Shown here: positions 8,757 to 17,709 of the stretch, in pieces
Layout of the letters: each line of letters begins with the position of its first letter
Numbering within the stretch: position 1 is the first letter of the stretch
From: Pseudomonadota bacterium
GTDB taxonomy: Bacteria; Desulfobacterota; Desulfobacteria; Desulfobacterales; RPRI01
DNA length: 37,412 bases
NCBI GenBank assembly: GCA_018819005.1
Contig: JAHJQU010000222.1
Location: 1-37,412, forward strand
Reading direction: 5' to 3'
Notes under the pieces: model-generated
The model's input: only the letters and a program-made list of their open reading frames with translations
Databases searched by the model: none
What the model was told of the DNA's origin: nothing
Program-made: the position numbers and the translations under genes

Positions 8757-8918
8757 TATATGCCGGTGTCCTCTTTTTTCCGGCTTAACTTGTTTAAAAC
8801 AGTAGGGCACCATATATTGTACCTATATTATCACAATATACCCTCCATTGTGTTTTTTCCTTTACAACCTGTTTATTATCTGTTATAGCTCAAGCGATAG
8901 AATATTATCCGATTCTTT

Positions 8919-8924
8919 TATAAT
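8919..8924 (+). promoter_or_regulatory. Candidate -10 element upstream of smc
   Basis: A perfect TATAAT lies in the 236-bp gap between the ABC ATPase and smc, 69 bp before the smc ATG. No good -35 is seen at the usual spacing, so this is a weak candidate for the smc-ftsY promoter. Confidence 0.3.
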
Positions 8925-8992
8925 GAAATTTCCGATTTTATGTGGTTCGAAGTATTATTGTCAAAACAATCAAAAGGAGGGTATGTCTTTAT

Positions 8993-11900
8993 ATGAAACT
9001 TAAATCGCTGGACATAAGCGGATTTAAATCTTTTCAGGACAAGGCAAGTATTGAATTCCCTCCCGGTATCTGTGCAATAGTTGGTCCGAATGGATGCGGT
9101 AAGAGCAATATTGTTGATGCGCTAAGATGGGTTATGGGCGAACAAAGCGTCAAACAACTGCGCGGTAAATCTATGGAAGACGTCATATTCGCAGGCGCAA
9201 ACGGAAAACCTCCATTGAATATGGCCGAAGTAACCCTCACGCTTGCAAACGACAATGGATCTGCACCGGAAGAGTTAAAAGATTTTACGGAAATAATGCT
9301 GACAAGACGCCTTTACCGCTCAGGCGAAAGCGCATATTATTTAAATAAAAGGCTCTGCCGTCTTAAAGATATCCACAATATTTTCATGGGCAGCGGCCTT
9401 GGCCCTAAATCATATTCGGTAATCCAGCAGGGCAACATCGGTGCAATTATCGACGCGGGGCCTGAAGAAAGAAGATTCTTCATAGAAGAAGCTGCCGGAA
9501 TAACCCGTTATAACAGTCGTAAAAATGAGGCCCTCAGAAAGGTTGAAGCAACAAATCAGAATCTTATTCGGGTAACAGATATAATTTCCGAAATCAACCG
9601 GCATATGGCAGGATTAAAGCGTCAGGCCAGAAAGGCGGAGATTTACAAAAGCGTTCAGGATCGCATCAGGAAGCTGGACACCTGTATTACCATTTACCAG
9701 TATGACGAACATACAAGACAGATTAATGAAACCGAAGCAATATTAAAAAATCTGGAAGATACAGATATAGGGCATATTTCGAAACTGCAGAAACTTGATG
9801 CTGTTGTAGAAGAAATAAAGCTGAAGTTGTCTCAGAAAAATCACGAAATATCCGGCCAGAAATCGAGCATATTTGAAATACAGAGAAATACGGACCGATT
9901 CGAAAATGACCTTCTATATCTGCGCAAGGAAGTCGAACGGCTTCTCTCGGAAGTTTCTGAACTCGAAACAGCGCGAACCGGACTTGATGAAAGAAGCGCT
10001 AAAATTCTCTCGGAAATATCCCAGGCTGAAAAGGAAATCCTTTCAGTTAATGACGAAATAAACATAACACGCTCTGGCCTCGATCAGGATCGCAACGCAT
10101 ATCAAAATATAAAACTCAAACTGTCAGACCTGAACTGGGAACTCGATGCATGCAAAACGAATATGATGAATCTTGTCGCCCATGAAGCAAGGTATAAAAA
10201 CATCTATCAAAACGCTTCAAACAACAAGGAAAATCTTAAAAGGCGGCTGAAAAGAGCGGATGAAGAATTGGTTGTTGCCGCACAAAAGGTTACAGAAACG
10301 TCCGGTTTGGAGGTTGGCGCAAAAGAGAACATTGAGTCTTGCAGACAGTGCCTTGATAAAATCGGAAAAGAAATAAATTCAGTCGAACAGAGGCTTACAG
10401 ATAAAAGAAAGTCGCTTGGAAACCAGGTAAAGCTGGTACAGACACTCGAAATGGATAGAAATAAACTCAGGTCAAATTATACAGCCTTAAAGAAAATGGA
10501 AGATAATTTCGAGTGGTATAAAGACGGCGTTAAAACCATCATGAAAAGCAGGAGCGTGCAGAAAGGGCTTGAAGGCAACATTGTTGATGGTATTATAGGG
10601 CTCATGGCCGATATTCTTGAACCTGAACCTTCCTTTGAAACCGCAGTAGAGGCTGCCCTTGGAGAATCACTCCAGTACATTATTGTAAATGATCAGAATA
10701 CCGGTAAATCTCTGATAAAATTTCTGCAACGCCAGGGAGCCGGACGCAGCGGATTCATTCCCATATCATCCCTTAAGAAACTTGAATGCGAACACTACTC
10801 AAAACCCGATTCTTCAAAACTGCTGATAAACCACGTGACTGTTAAAGCCGGTTATGAAAAAACGGTGGAAACCCTTATCGGGCATGTTATTTTCTCCGAG
10901 GATATTAATGAAGCGCTTGAAACATTCAACGCTAATGGATCTTTTCAAACGGTTGTCACTAAAAATGGTGAGGTTATTTCCCACAATGGCACTATGGCGG
11001 GCGGAAGCAAAGAAGCTTCTTCGGGTATCCTTGCGAAAAAACATGAAATCAAAGAGCTTGAAAAACAAATATCAGAGCTTGATCTGGATCTTGAAACCGC
11101 CCGTGCTGCCCAGAAGGCGCTGGAATCAGAAGTAAAGTCTTTCGAAATAACCCTGCAAAAACTCATGGAACAAAAACATGTGGCAGTTCAGGATGAAATT
11201 GAGGCCGAAAAATACCTTTACAAGATATCTGAAGATTTAAAACATGCGCGCCATCATCTTGAAATTGTGCAACTCGAACAGGAACAACTGATAGGCGAGC
11301 GAAGCGACATTGATGAAGAAATAGCAAAATATAATGAAGCCCTGGCGAAAGTTGAAAGCGAGGTTTCAGATGCAAAAGAAAAGGTTACGGTGATTTCCGA
11401 AAAGATAACAACTGCATCATCTGCGCTTGCAGATTACGATCAGAAAGTTGTAGATCTTAAATTAAAGCTCACAACACTCAATGCCAGGCTGGAAAACGGA
11501 AACAATTCACTCAATCGCCTTAAAGATTATTATAATGACGGAATCGGCCGGCTGCAAATCCTTGCGCAGGAGATATCACAAAAAACCGGTAAAATTGAAG
11601 CATCGAAGATCAAGCTTGTTGAAAATGAACAGGCTCTTCACGGTATGTACAACCGAATATCAATTTTAAAGCAAGCTCTTGAAAACAATGAGGCTGATTA
11701 CAACACCATAGACGTTACACTCAAAGAACACGACAGTCTGATTACAAATGTCAGGAATGAGCGTGAACAGACTTTGCAAAAATTGCGACTGCTTGAAATC
11801 GAGCAATCCCAGCGGCAGATACAGAGGGAAAACATTTCGAAGCGTTTTGAGGAGCGCTATCAAAGCCTTCTTTCGGAAGCGGAGTCTATACCCGATTTCG

Positions 11901-12586
11901 CCGTTGATAATCCTGAAATGGCAATTACCGGGATGGAAGAAGAACTGGAACGGTGCAGAAAAAAAATCGGAGATTTTACAGATGTTAACCTTGGCGCAAT
12001 AAAAGAATACGAACAACTCAAAGAACGCTTTGATTTCCTCTCCAGGCAGCGCGATGACCTTGTCAAAGCCATTGAAGATCTCCACAAGGTCATAAGAAAA
12101 ATAAATAAAATATCTCAGGAAAGATTTTTAAACACATTCAATGAAGTTAATAAAAAAATCGGTGAGGTCTTTCCAGGTCTTTTTGAAGGAGGCACGGCCA
12201 ATCTTATTCTGACCGAACCCGACAAGCCTCTAGAAACAGGAGTTGAATATATGATTCATCCGCCCGGTAAAAAACTGACAAGGATGAGCCTTCTTTCAGG
12301 AGGAGAAAAAGCCCTTGCCGCCATAGTTTTTGTATTTGCGATATTCCTTCTGAAGCCGGCCTCTTTCTGTGTGATGGATGAAATAGACGCGTCTCTTGAT
12401 GACTCAAATGTTTACAGGTTCAATAACCTTCTGAAAATCATAGGCGCTAAATCTCAGATTGTAATGATTACTCACAATAAAAACAGCATGGAATTTGCTG
12501 ATATGCTATTTGGAATAACAATGGAACACATGGGTGTTTCAAAGGTTGTTTCGGTCAACCTTGAAAGAACAAAGGGGGATATGTAA
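8993..12586 (+). CDS. smc: Chromosome partition/condensation protein SMC
   Basis: Structural maintenance of chromosomes ATPase, which organises and helps segregate the chromosome. It is 1197 residues, normal for bacterial SMC. N-terminal head: Walker A GPNGCGKSN (31-39), followed by GEQSVKQLRGKSMEDVIFAG. Two long coiled coils flank a hinge at roughly 505-665. The C-terminal head carries signature LLSGGEKALAA and Walker B FCVMDEIDASLD. The start is placed at ATG 8993, which gives the conserved MKLKSLDISGFKSF N-terminus and has AGGAGGG (8975-8981) upstream. An in-frame GTG at 8942 would add 17 residues, but it lies upstream of that ribosome site. ftsY follows 34 bp later. No scpA/scpB genes are in the window. 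Confidence 0.97.
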   Translation: MKLKSLDISGFKSFQDKASIEFPPGICAIVGPNGCGKSNIVDALRWVMGEQSVKQLRGKSMEDVIFAGANGKPPLNMAEVTLTLANDNGSAPEELKDFTEIMLTRRLYRSGESAYYLNKRLCRLKDIHNIFMGSGLGPKSYSVIQQGNIGAIIDAGPEERRFFIEEAAGITRYNSRKNEALRKVEATNQNLIRVTDIISEINRHMAGLKRQARKAEIYKSVQDRIRKLDTCITIYQYDEHTRQINETEAILKNLEDTDIGHISKLQKLDAVVEEIKLKLSQKNHEISGQKSSIFEIQRNTDRFENDLLYLRKEVERLLSEVSELETARTGLDERSAKILSEISQAEKEILSVNDEINITRSGLDQDRNAYQNIKLKLSDLNWELDACKTNMMNLVAHEARYKNIYQNASNNKENLKRRLKRADEELVVAAQKVTETSGLEVGAKENIESCRQCLDKIGKEINSVEQRLTDKRKSLGNQVKLVQTLEMDRNKLRSNYTALKKMEDNFEWYKDGVKTIMKSRSVQKGLEGNIVDGIIGLMADILEPEPSFETAVEAALGESLQYIIVNDQNTGKSLIKFLQRQGAGRSGFIPISSLKKLECEHYSKPDSSKLLINHVTVKAGYEKTVETLIGHVIFSEDINEALETFNANGSFQTVVTKNGEVISHNGTMAGGSKEASSGILAKKHEIKELEKQISELDLDLETARAAQKALESEVKSFEITLQKLMEQKHVAVQDEIEAEKYLYKISEDLKHARHHLEIVQLEQEQLIGERSDIDEEIAKYNEALAKVESEVSDAKEKVTVISEKITTASSALADYDQKVVDLKLKLTTLNARLENGNNSLNRLKDYYNDGIGRLQILAQEISQKTGKIEASKIKLVENEQALHGMYNRISILKQALENNEADYNTIDVTLKEHDSLITNVRNEREQTLQKLRLLEIEQSQRQIQRENISKRFEERYQSLLSEAESIPDFAVDNPEMAITGMEEELERCRKKIGDFTDVNLGAIKEYEQLKERFDFLSRQRDDLVKAIEDLHKVIRKINKISQERFLNTFNEVNKKIGEVFPGLFEGGTANLILTEPDKPLETGVEYMIHPPGKKLTRMSLLSGGEKALAAIVFVFAIFLLKPASFCVMDEIDASLDDSNVYRFNNLLKIIGAKSQIVMITHNKNSMEFADMLFGITMEHMGVSKVVSVNLERTKGDM

Positions 12587-12620
12587 TGAAGGCCTATATT
12601 AATGGCGCCCGGAGACAAAT

Positions 12621-13589
12621 ATGACGTTCGGATGGTTTAAAAGAAAAAATGATTCGGAAGAAGTAACGGATGATTCATCAGATTCACTAAACTACTTTAA
12701 ACGCCTTAAAGAACGCCTTTCAAAAACCCGGGACATCTTTTCAGGAGGGATTGAAAAGATTTTTTCAGGTAAAAACCATATCAATGATAACCTGCTGGAA
12801 GAGCTTGAAGAGCTTCTTATCACTTCCGACATCGGTGTTCAGACTGCTACCGACCTTATACGATGCGTATCCGGAAAATCTTCTGCGATCTCAGGACCGG
12901 ATCAAATCAAAGATATTCTGAAAAATGAAATAATCCGGCTTTTTAACGGCAATGCTCAACGTCCGAAGGCGCCGGTCAGCAAGCCACACGTAATCATGGT
13001 CGTTGGGGTCAACGGTGTCGGTAAAACCACGACCATAGGAAAGCTCGCGACAAAATTCGCTGCTTCAGGAAACAGAGTCCTTATCGCGGCGGCAGACACC
13101 TTCCGTGCCGCAGCAGTTGAACAGCTTTCCATATGGGCGGAGCGAGCCGGAGCCGAAATTGTAAAACACAAGGATAACGCCGATCCTGCAGCTGTAGCAT
13201 ATGACGGGATCGAAGCGGCTTTGGCAAGAAATATCGATGTTGTTATTGTCGATACTGCCGGGAGGCTTCATACAAAAACAAACCTGATGGAAGAGCTTAA
13301 AAAAATAAAACGCTCCATTTCAAAAAAAATCCCGGATGCACCTCATGAAATACTTCTTGTGCTTGATGCCACAACCGGGCAGAATTCCATATCACAGGCA
13401 AAACTTTTCAACGAAGCGCTTGGAGTAACAGGCATAGCGCTTACAAAACTTGACGGAACAGCCAAAGGCGGGATCGTCATCAGCATATGCAATACCTTTA
13501 AATTACCGATCCAGTACATCGGGATTGGCGAAAGCATTGATGATCTGCAGGAATTTGACCCGGTGGTTTTCGTCAAAGCTCTTTTTTAA
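12621..13589 (+). CDS. ftsY: Signal recognition particle receptor FtsY
   Basis: SRP receptor GTPase, 322 residues, which docks SRP-ribosome complexes at the inner membrane for co-translational insertion. A four-helix N domain (about 30-105) precedes the G domain, with G1 GVNGVGKTTT (129-138), ADTFRAAAVEQL (159-170), DTAGR, and TKLDGTAKGG. The acidic A domain of E. coli FtsY is nearly absent; only a short charged N-terminus (about 1-25) is present, as in many other bacteria. GGAG precedes the ATG. It is likely co-transcribed with smc, a pairing seen in several bacterial groups. Confidence 0.96.
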   Translation: MTFGWFKRKNDSEEVTDDSSDSLNYFKRLKERLSKTRDIFSGGIEKIFSGKNHINDNLLEELEELLITSDIGVQTATDLIRCVSGKSSAISGPDQIKDILKNEIIRLFNGNAQRPKAPVSKPHVIMVVGVNGVGKTTTIGKLATKFAASGNRVLIAAADTFRAAAVEQLSIWAERAGAEIVKHKDNADPAAVAYDGIEAALARNIDVVIVDTAGRLHTKTNLMEELKKIKRSISKKIPDAPHEILLVLDATTGQNSISQAKLFNEALGVTGIALTKLDGTAKGGIVISICNTFKLPIQYIGIGESIDDLQEFDPVVFVKALF

Positions 13590-13753
13590 CCTTACGTGAT
13601 TGCTGCTTCGCAATAGTCACCGGGCAACATAATAACAGTTTTTTTCTTTTCGTGTTAATATGATCTTCCATACAGGCATCGCGCAAGAGGCTGGCATGGC
13701 GCGGTTTAAGATAGATAGAGCCATAAAAAGTGTTGTTGGATGCTGATCTTCAC

Positions 13754-13780
13754 TTGACATCAATAAATTCCTGCTATATT
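13754..13780 (+). promoter_or_regulatory. Candidate sigma-70 promoter of the HU gene
   Basis: A consensus TTGACA (13754-13759) and TATATT (13775-13780) lie about 60 bp before the HU start in an otherwise non-coding 250-bp gap. The 15-bp spacer is shorter than the usual 17, which lowers confidence. The rest of the gap, 13590-13753, shows an imperfect hairpin near 13598-13620 and no gene. Confidence 0.45.
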
Positions 13781-13839
13781 GGCAGGGGGAAAGAGGATGT
13801 TCATTATTAACCAAAAAAATCAAAAGGGGGAAAAGCACT

Positions 13840-14112
13840 ATGACAAAAGCAGAATTGGTAGACAAAGCAGCACAGGATGCCGGCATTCCCAAAGTCGCAG
13901 CGGCAGCAGTTCTAAACTCTTTCATGGACAGCATTTCAAAAACTCTTAAGAAAAAAGACGGCAAGGTTACTCTCGTTGGTTTTGGCACTTTTACAAAAGT
14001 CCGCCGTAAAGCCCGAAAAGGCCGCAATCCTCAGACAGGTGCGCCCATCAAAATCAAAGCTTGCACCGTTGTTAAATTCAGACCGGCAAGAATCTCAAAG
14101 GTTAAGATCTAA
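13840..14112 (+). CDS. HU-family DNA-binding protein
   Basis: Small histone-like protein of 90 residues that bends and compacts DNA as a dimer. It begins MTKAELVDKAA and has the HU/IHF core GFGTF followed by the basic arm motif GRNPQTG and KFRPA near the end. All are typical of HU, and the length is exact for the family. A GGGGG-containing ribosome site lies upstream, and a candidate promoter is seen at 13754. It is followed directly by a bidirectional terminator, so it is probably monocistronic. HU fits better than IHF because the sequence follows the hupA/hupB pattern, but subtype assignment is tentative. Confidence 0.93.
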   Translation: MTKAELVDKAAQDAGIPKVAAAAVLNSFMDSISKTLKKKDGKVTLVGFGTFTKVRRKARKGRNPQTGAPIKIKACTVVKFRPARISKVKI

Positions 14113-14126
14113 TTTCAATCCACTTT

Positions 14127-14173
14127 AAGGCGGTTTGTTTTTTAAGTTTAAAACAAAAAACAGGCCGCCTTTT
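14127..14173. terminator. Bidirectional intrinsic terminator between HU and acylphosphatase
   Basis: AAGGCGG (14127-14133) pairs with CCGCCTT (14165-14171), with a second inner arm TTGTTTTTT/AAACAAAAAA around a short loop. A T run follows on the plus strand. On the minus strand the arms are followed by A/T-rich DNA. It separates convergent genes and probably ends the plus HU transcript and the long minus-strand block. Confidence 0.85.
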
Positions 14174-14174
14174 T

Positions 14175-14462
14175 TTATCCAAACCTTATATCAAATCCTT
14201 CAAATTCGCCGGAATAAGAATCCTGTTCAACGTCAACCCTCACAACTCTCGAATAGGGTGGGCCTTTTTTGCACCATTCAATCACTGAAGCTATATCACT
14301 CATTTCTCCTTCAAAAACAGCTTCAACTGTCCCATCCCTGTTATTCCTTACCCATCCGCAGACATTAAACCTATCAGCAACCCGTTTAGTCTCCATCCTG
14401 AAGCAAACGCCCTGGACTTTACCGGCAATTATAACACAAGATCTTATCTTGTCGGACGACAT
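14175..14462 (-). CDS. acyP: Acylphosphatase
   Basis: Small cytoplasmic enzyme of 95 residues that hydrolyses acyl phosphates such as acetyl phosphate and carbamoyl phosphate. The catalytic signature is complete: the phosphate loop GKVQGVCFR with R22, and N40 in GWVRNNRDGTV. The start is placed at ATG 14462 because GGAGG (14471-14475) lies 8 nt upstream; in-frame starts further upstream lack this. It is the last gene of the minus-strand block, 101 bp after ligA, and ends at the bidirectional terminator. Confidence 0.92.
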   Translation of the reverse strand: MSSDKIRSCVIIAGKVQGVCFRMETKRVADRFNVCGWVRNNRDGTVEAVFEGEMSDIASVIEWCKKGPPYSRVVRVDVEQDSYSGEFEGFDIRFG

Positions 14463-14563
14463 ATGTATTTCCTCCATGAGACCTCTGTATAACACACCGT
14501 TAAAGACCGGTCGACCCCTTCTTCAATCTTTTCCTTAAAATATGGCAAGAGGAGATTGATCAA

Positions 14564-16588
14564 TCATGCGCCTGTAATTTTTTTGAAGCCTTCCTCGTCA
14601 ATAATATGAACGCCTAAAGCTCTTGCCCTCTCTATTTTAGATCCGGGAGATTGACCTGCAACAACTAAATCGGTTTTTTTGCTCACCGACTCACTTATCC
14701 TGCCCCCTAAAATCCTTATCTTTTGCACAGCCTCGCTTCTTGTCATTGTTTCAAGTGTTCCTGTTAAAACAAAGACTTTTCCATCCAGTGTCGGTTTTAA
14801 AATAGCCTCTTCAGGATAAATATTTACCCCGCATCTTAAAATTTGGTCAACCCTTTTGCGGTTTTCTTTGTTCATGAAAAATTCGGATATACTCTGCGTC
14901 AAAACAGGGCCGATTCCATTCACATCTTTCAAATCATCATATTTTGCATCATAAAGATTTTCAAGGCATCCGTATTTTGAGGCGAGTATTTCCGCAATAT
15001 GCTCGCCTACATGCCGAATCCCAAGAGCGTATAGAAAACGACTGAAAGATATTTTTTTGCTTTTCTCAATAGACTCCGAAAGGTTTTCAGCAGATTTTAC
15101 TCCCATATTTTCCAGGCTTTCAATTTTTTCTTTGTCCAGACAAAATATGTCCGCGAAGGATGACAGATATCCCCTGTCAACAAGCTGGTTGATCAGCTTC
15201 TCACCAAGCCCGTCTATGTTAAAAGCCCTTTTTGAAGCAAAATGCTCTATCTGAGCTTTGACCTTGGCGGGACAAGTATCATTTATACATCTTATAGCCG
15301 CCTCCCCTTCATCCTGTTCTACCGGCGTATTACAGAAGGGACAAAATGCAGGCATAGTGAAAATCTTTTCACGTCCGGTTCTAACGGTATCAATAGCCTT
15401 TACGATTTCAGGGATTACATCACCTGCCCGCTGGACAAGAACAGTATCCCCGATCCTTATGTCCTTTCTCCTTATCTCGTCCACGTTATGCAGTGTTGCG
15501 CGGTTCACGTTCACTCCACCGATATTAACGGTCTCAAGATGCGCAACAGGCGTAAGAGTTCCTGTACGCCCGACCTGCACTTCAATCTTCAAAACCCTGG
15601 TTGTCTCCTGTATCGCCTTAAACTTACAGGCTATGGCCCACCTGGGGCTCCTTGCGGTAGTCCCAAGCTGAACCTGGGACTCAATGCTGTCAACCTTTAT
15701 TACCATACCGTCAATATCATAAGGCAGCCCATACCTCTTTTCTTCAAGTTCTCTGAAATATTTTATAACTCCGGCTATTGTTATTTTCTGCGTTATGTGA
15801 GGATTGATTCTGAAACCAAAGCTTTTCAACCTGCAAAGCAGATCCCAGTGCGAATCAATATTCATTCCTGACACATCCCCGATCCCATATATGAAAATTT
15901 CCAGAGGGCGTTTGGCGGTAATTCGAGGGTCAAGCTGTCTTAAAGATCCGGCGGCCGCATTTCTCGGATTTGCAAATAACTGCAAACCGTTATTTGACAT
16001 CTCATCATTAAGTCTTTTGAATCCTTCCCTGCTGATAACCACTTCACCCCTGACTTCAAGACGGGCCGGCGTTTTTTCTTCATTTCCATGGTGCTGAATC
16101 AAAATAGGAACAGTTCGTATGGTCTTAACATTTGATGTAATCACTTCTCCGGTTTCACCGTCACCACGGGTTGAACCAATAACAAGCTTCCCGTCCTCAT
16201 AGACAAGTTCTACCGCGACACCGTCCATCTTGGGTTCCGCAGTATATAGAATTTCCCTGTCAGTCATAAGCTCCTTTTTGACACGCCTGTCAAAAGCCAA
16301 TATTTCCGAATCTGAAAAGGCATTATCAAGGCTGAGCATTTTTACCGTGTGCTTTACCGTATCGAATTTTTTAAGTGGAAAAGCACCTATTCTCATGGAA
16401 GGAGAATCGGAGCTTGAAAGTTCAGGATACTGCGTTTCGAGCTCAATCAACAGCCGCATCATCCTGTCATATTCCGCATCGGAAATTTCCGGGGCATCCA
16501 TTACATAATAGCGGTTATTATGCCTGTGAAGTTCCTGTCTCAGATTTTCAATTTTTTTAACAATATCCGGATCTATAAAATCTGACAT
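14564..16588 (-). CDS. ligA: NAD-dependent DNA ligase LigA
   Basis: DNA ligase that seals nicks in replication and repair using NAD+. The 674-residue length is normal. Domain order: Ia NAD-binding (YYVMDAPEISDAEYD near 27-41), adenylation domain with nucleophile K120 in EPKMDG, OB fold, a four-Cys zinc finger (CPFC then CINDTC), helix-hairpin-helix repeats, and a C-terminal BRCT domain (from about 595) containing FVLTGTLETMTRSEA. All key residues are present. Its start lies 16 bp inside the 3' end of the nucleoside phosphorylase gene, so translation is probably coupled. Confidence 0.97.
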   Translation of the reverse strand: MSDFIDPDIVKKIENLRQELHRHNNRYYVMDAPEISDAEYDRMMRLLIELETQYPELSSSDSPSMRIGAFPLKKFDTVKHTVKMLSLDNAFSDSEILAFDRRVKKELMTDREILYTAEPKMDGVAVELVYEDGKLVIGSTRGDGETGEVITSNVKTIRTVPILIQHHGNEEKTPARLEVRGEVVISREGFKRLNDEMSNNGLQLFANPRNAAAGSLRQLDPRITAKRPLEIFIYGIGDVSGMNIDSHWDLLCRLKSFGFRINPHITQKITIAGVIKYFRELEEKRYGLPYDIDGMVIKVDSIESQVQLGTTARSPRWAIACKFKAIQETTRVLKIEVQVGRTGTLTPVAHLETVNIGGVNVNRATLHNVDEIRRKDIRIGDTVLVQRAGDVIPEIVKAIDTVRTGREKIFTMPAFCPFCNTPVEQDEGEAAIRCINDTCPAKVKAQIEHFASKRAFNIDGLGEKLINQLVDRGYLSSFADIFCLDKEKIESLENMGVKSAENLSESIEKSKKISFSRFLYALGIRHVGEHIAEILASKYGCLENLYDAKYDDLKDVNGIGPVLTQSISEFFMNKENRKRVDQILRCGVNIYPEEAILKPTLDGKVFVLTGTLETMTRSEAVQKIRILGGRISESVSKKTDLVVAGQSPGSKIERARALGVHIIDEEGFKKITGA

Positions 16589-17316
16589 ATTTTTATCAAA
16601 GCCTCACACATTACGTCCCTGCTCTTCAGGAAACGTTCATCCCTGAAACCGGGCTTCCATGTAAATGTTGATATTTCATCGGAAACGATAAGAATCCCGG
16701 CAGCTTCAATATTTCTGAATCCTGCCGCAGAATAAATTGCGGAAAGCTCCATTTCAACTCCCAGCACGTTTCTTTCTTTGTAATAAGCGGCTTTCCCCGG
16801 TGTCTCTCTGTAAATGGCGTCTGTGGACCAGACAGGACCTTCATGAAAAAAAGCGCCGCTTTGCGTTAAAAGATCCTTTATTTTTTCGGTTAGACCAAAG
16901 GATGGAAGCGCGACACCATTATGGGAAATCTCATCATATCCGTAATGTTTTGAAGTGCCATCGTCAACAAAAGCGGATGTAGCGACAATAATGTCGCCGA
17001 TCTTGACCGAATCAGAAACCGCACCGCACCAGCCATAAAATATTATCCTGCTTGCGCCCCAGACTGCAAGAGTCTCAAGAAGCATCACGGCATAAGGAGC
17101 TCCTGCAAAAGGGCCTGTTATGGAGAAATTATACTCGGAATCCTTCGGAGAAAAGAATTTGCTGTTATGCAATACCCGGGACTGATCATCCCTGATGTTT
17201 ATCAGATTGCAAATGCAATCGAGATCCGTCTTGCTGCTGACCATAAGCGCAACCGGTTTAGGATCGGGAGGGTTCCTTCCTTTGACAGGCTTTACGATCC
17301 CATCATCTTTAAACAT
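16573..17316 (-). CDS. Purine/uridine phosphorylase-family nucleoside phosphorylase
   Basis: 247-residue PNP/UDP-family enzyme, expected to split a nucleoside with phosphate into base and ribose-1-phosphate. Visible landmarks: a phosphate/ribose region GPFAGAPYAVMLLETL (68-83), GWCGAV (95-100), the ribose-binding GVEMELSA (186-193), and VSDE (211-214), where the Asp usually contacts the purine base. No signal peptide is present. Substrate specificity (purine, uridine or methylthioadenosine) cannot be decided here. The first 20 residues are variable, so the exact start is uncertain. Its 3' end overlaps the ligA start by 16 bp, suggesting one message. Confidence 0.85.
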   Translation of the reverse strand: MFKDDGIVKPVKGRNPPDPKPVALMVSSKTDLDCICNLINIRDDQSRVLHNSKFFSPKDSEYNFSITGPFAGAPYAVMLLETLAVWGASRIIFYGWCGAVSDSVKIGDIIVATSAFVDDGTSKHYGYDEISHNGVALPSFGLTEKIKDLLTQSGAFFHEGPVWSTDAIYRETPGKAAYYKERNVLGVEMELSAIYSAAGFRNIEAAGILIVSDEISTFTWKPGFRDERFLKSRDVMCEALIKICQIL

Positions 17317-17401
17317 GCATTAAACCCCGTCGGCAGAAAACGGAACATATTGAAAATTCTTCATGGAAGGCTGCCGGCAACCTTAAGATCTTTTATTGAA
17401 A

Positions 17402-17421
17402 CCCCCGGTATTTAACGGGGG
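17402..17421 (-). terminator. Hairpin at the PC4-like gene stop (possible attenuator)
   Basis: On the minus strand CCCCCG and CGGGGG pair around an 8-nt loop that includes the TAA stop of the small upstream gene. Only a short TTTC follows. It is at best a weak terminator and may instead protect the 3' end of the upstream message. Confidence 0.4.
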
Positions 17422-17663
17422 CCGGCAAGCTTTGACAACTCATCCTTCACTTCATCAATTATATCGTAGAACCACATGAGGTCTTCTATTGTAAGGCGGC
17501 CCGCCTTTCGCTGGCTCTCATTTCCGTCTTTTTTAACAAATACCCTGGGGCCTATCTGAAGCTTCGGCTCACCGGCGCCGTATCTGTTTATGGAAACAAC
17601 AAGACCCGTTTCCTCACACTTCCACTCTTTAAGTATTTTATCCATCTCGGGATCAAAAGGCAT
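17412..17663 (-). CDS. Small PC4-like/conserved hypothetical protein (83 aa)
   Basis: Compact 83-residue soluble protein without Cys, signal or membrane segment. Residues about 20-78 read as beta strands followed by a C-terminal helix. The pattern (LVVSINRYGAGEPKLQIGPRVF, then GRLTIEDLMWFYDIIDEV) recalls the PC4/Sub1-type single-stranded nucleic acid binding fold, as in bacterial YdbC proteins. This is a fold-level resemblance by eye, not a confirmed match. The gene has an AGGAG ribosome site and lies between glyS and the nucleoside phosphorylase on the same strand, 46 bp after glyS. A role in nucleic acid binding is inference. Confidence 0.75.
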   Translation of the reverse strand: MPFDPEMDKILKEWKCEETGLVVSINRYGAGEPKLQIGPRVFVKKDGNESQRKAGRLTIEDLMWFYDIIDEVKDELSKLAGPR

Positions 17664-17709
17664 TTTATACTCCTTATTTCAAGTTATAATATGTTCATAT
17701 CTGACGGCT

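Noticed and set aside
8762..8785. GCCGG/CCGGC hairpin after the ABC ATPase as a terminator
   Set aside because: The stem is only 5 bp, the T run is in the loop, and no T tail follows.
8942..8992. Longer SMC N-terminus from GTG 8942
   Set aside because: The conserved SMC start is at ATG 8993 and the AGGAGGG site lies between the two starts.
15242..15871. 209-codon open frame on the plus strand inside ligA
   Set aside because: It is antisense to the conserved LigA OB fold and adenylation region and has no recognisable domain or ribosome site.
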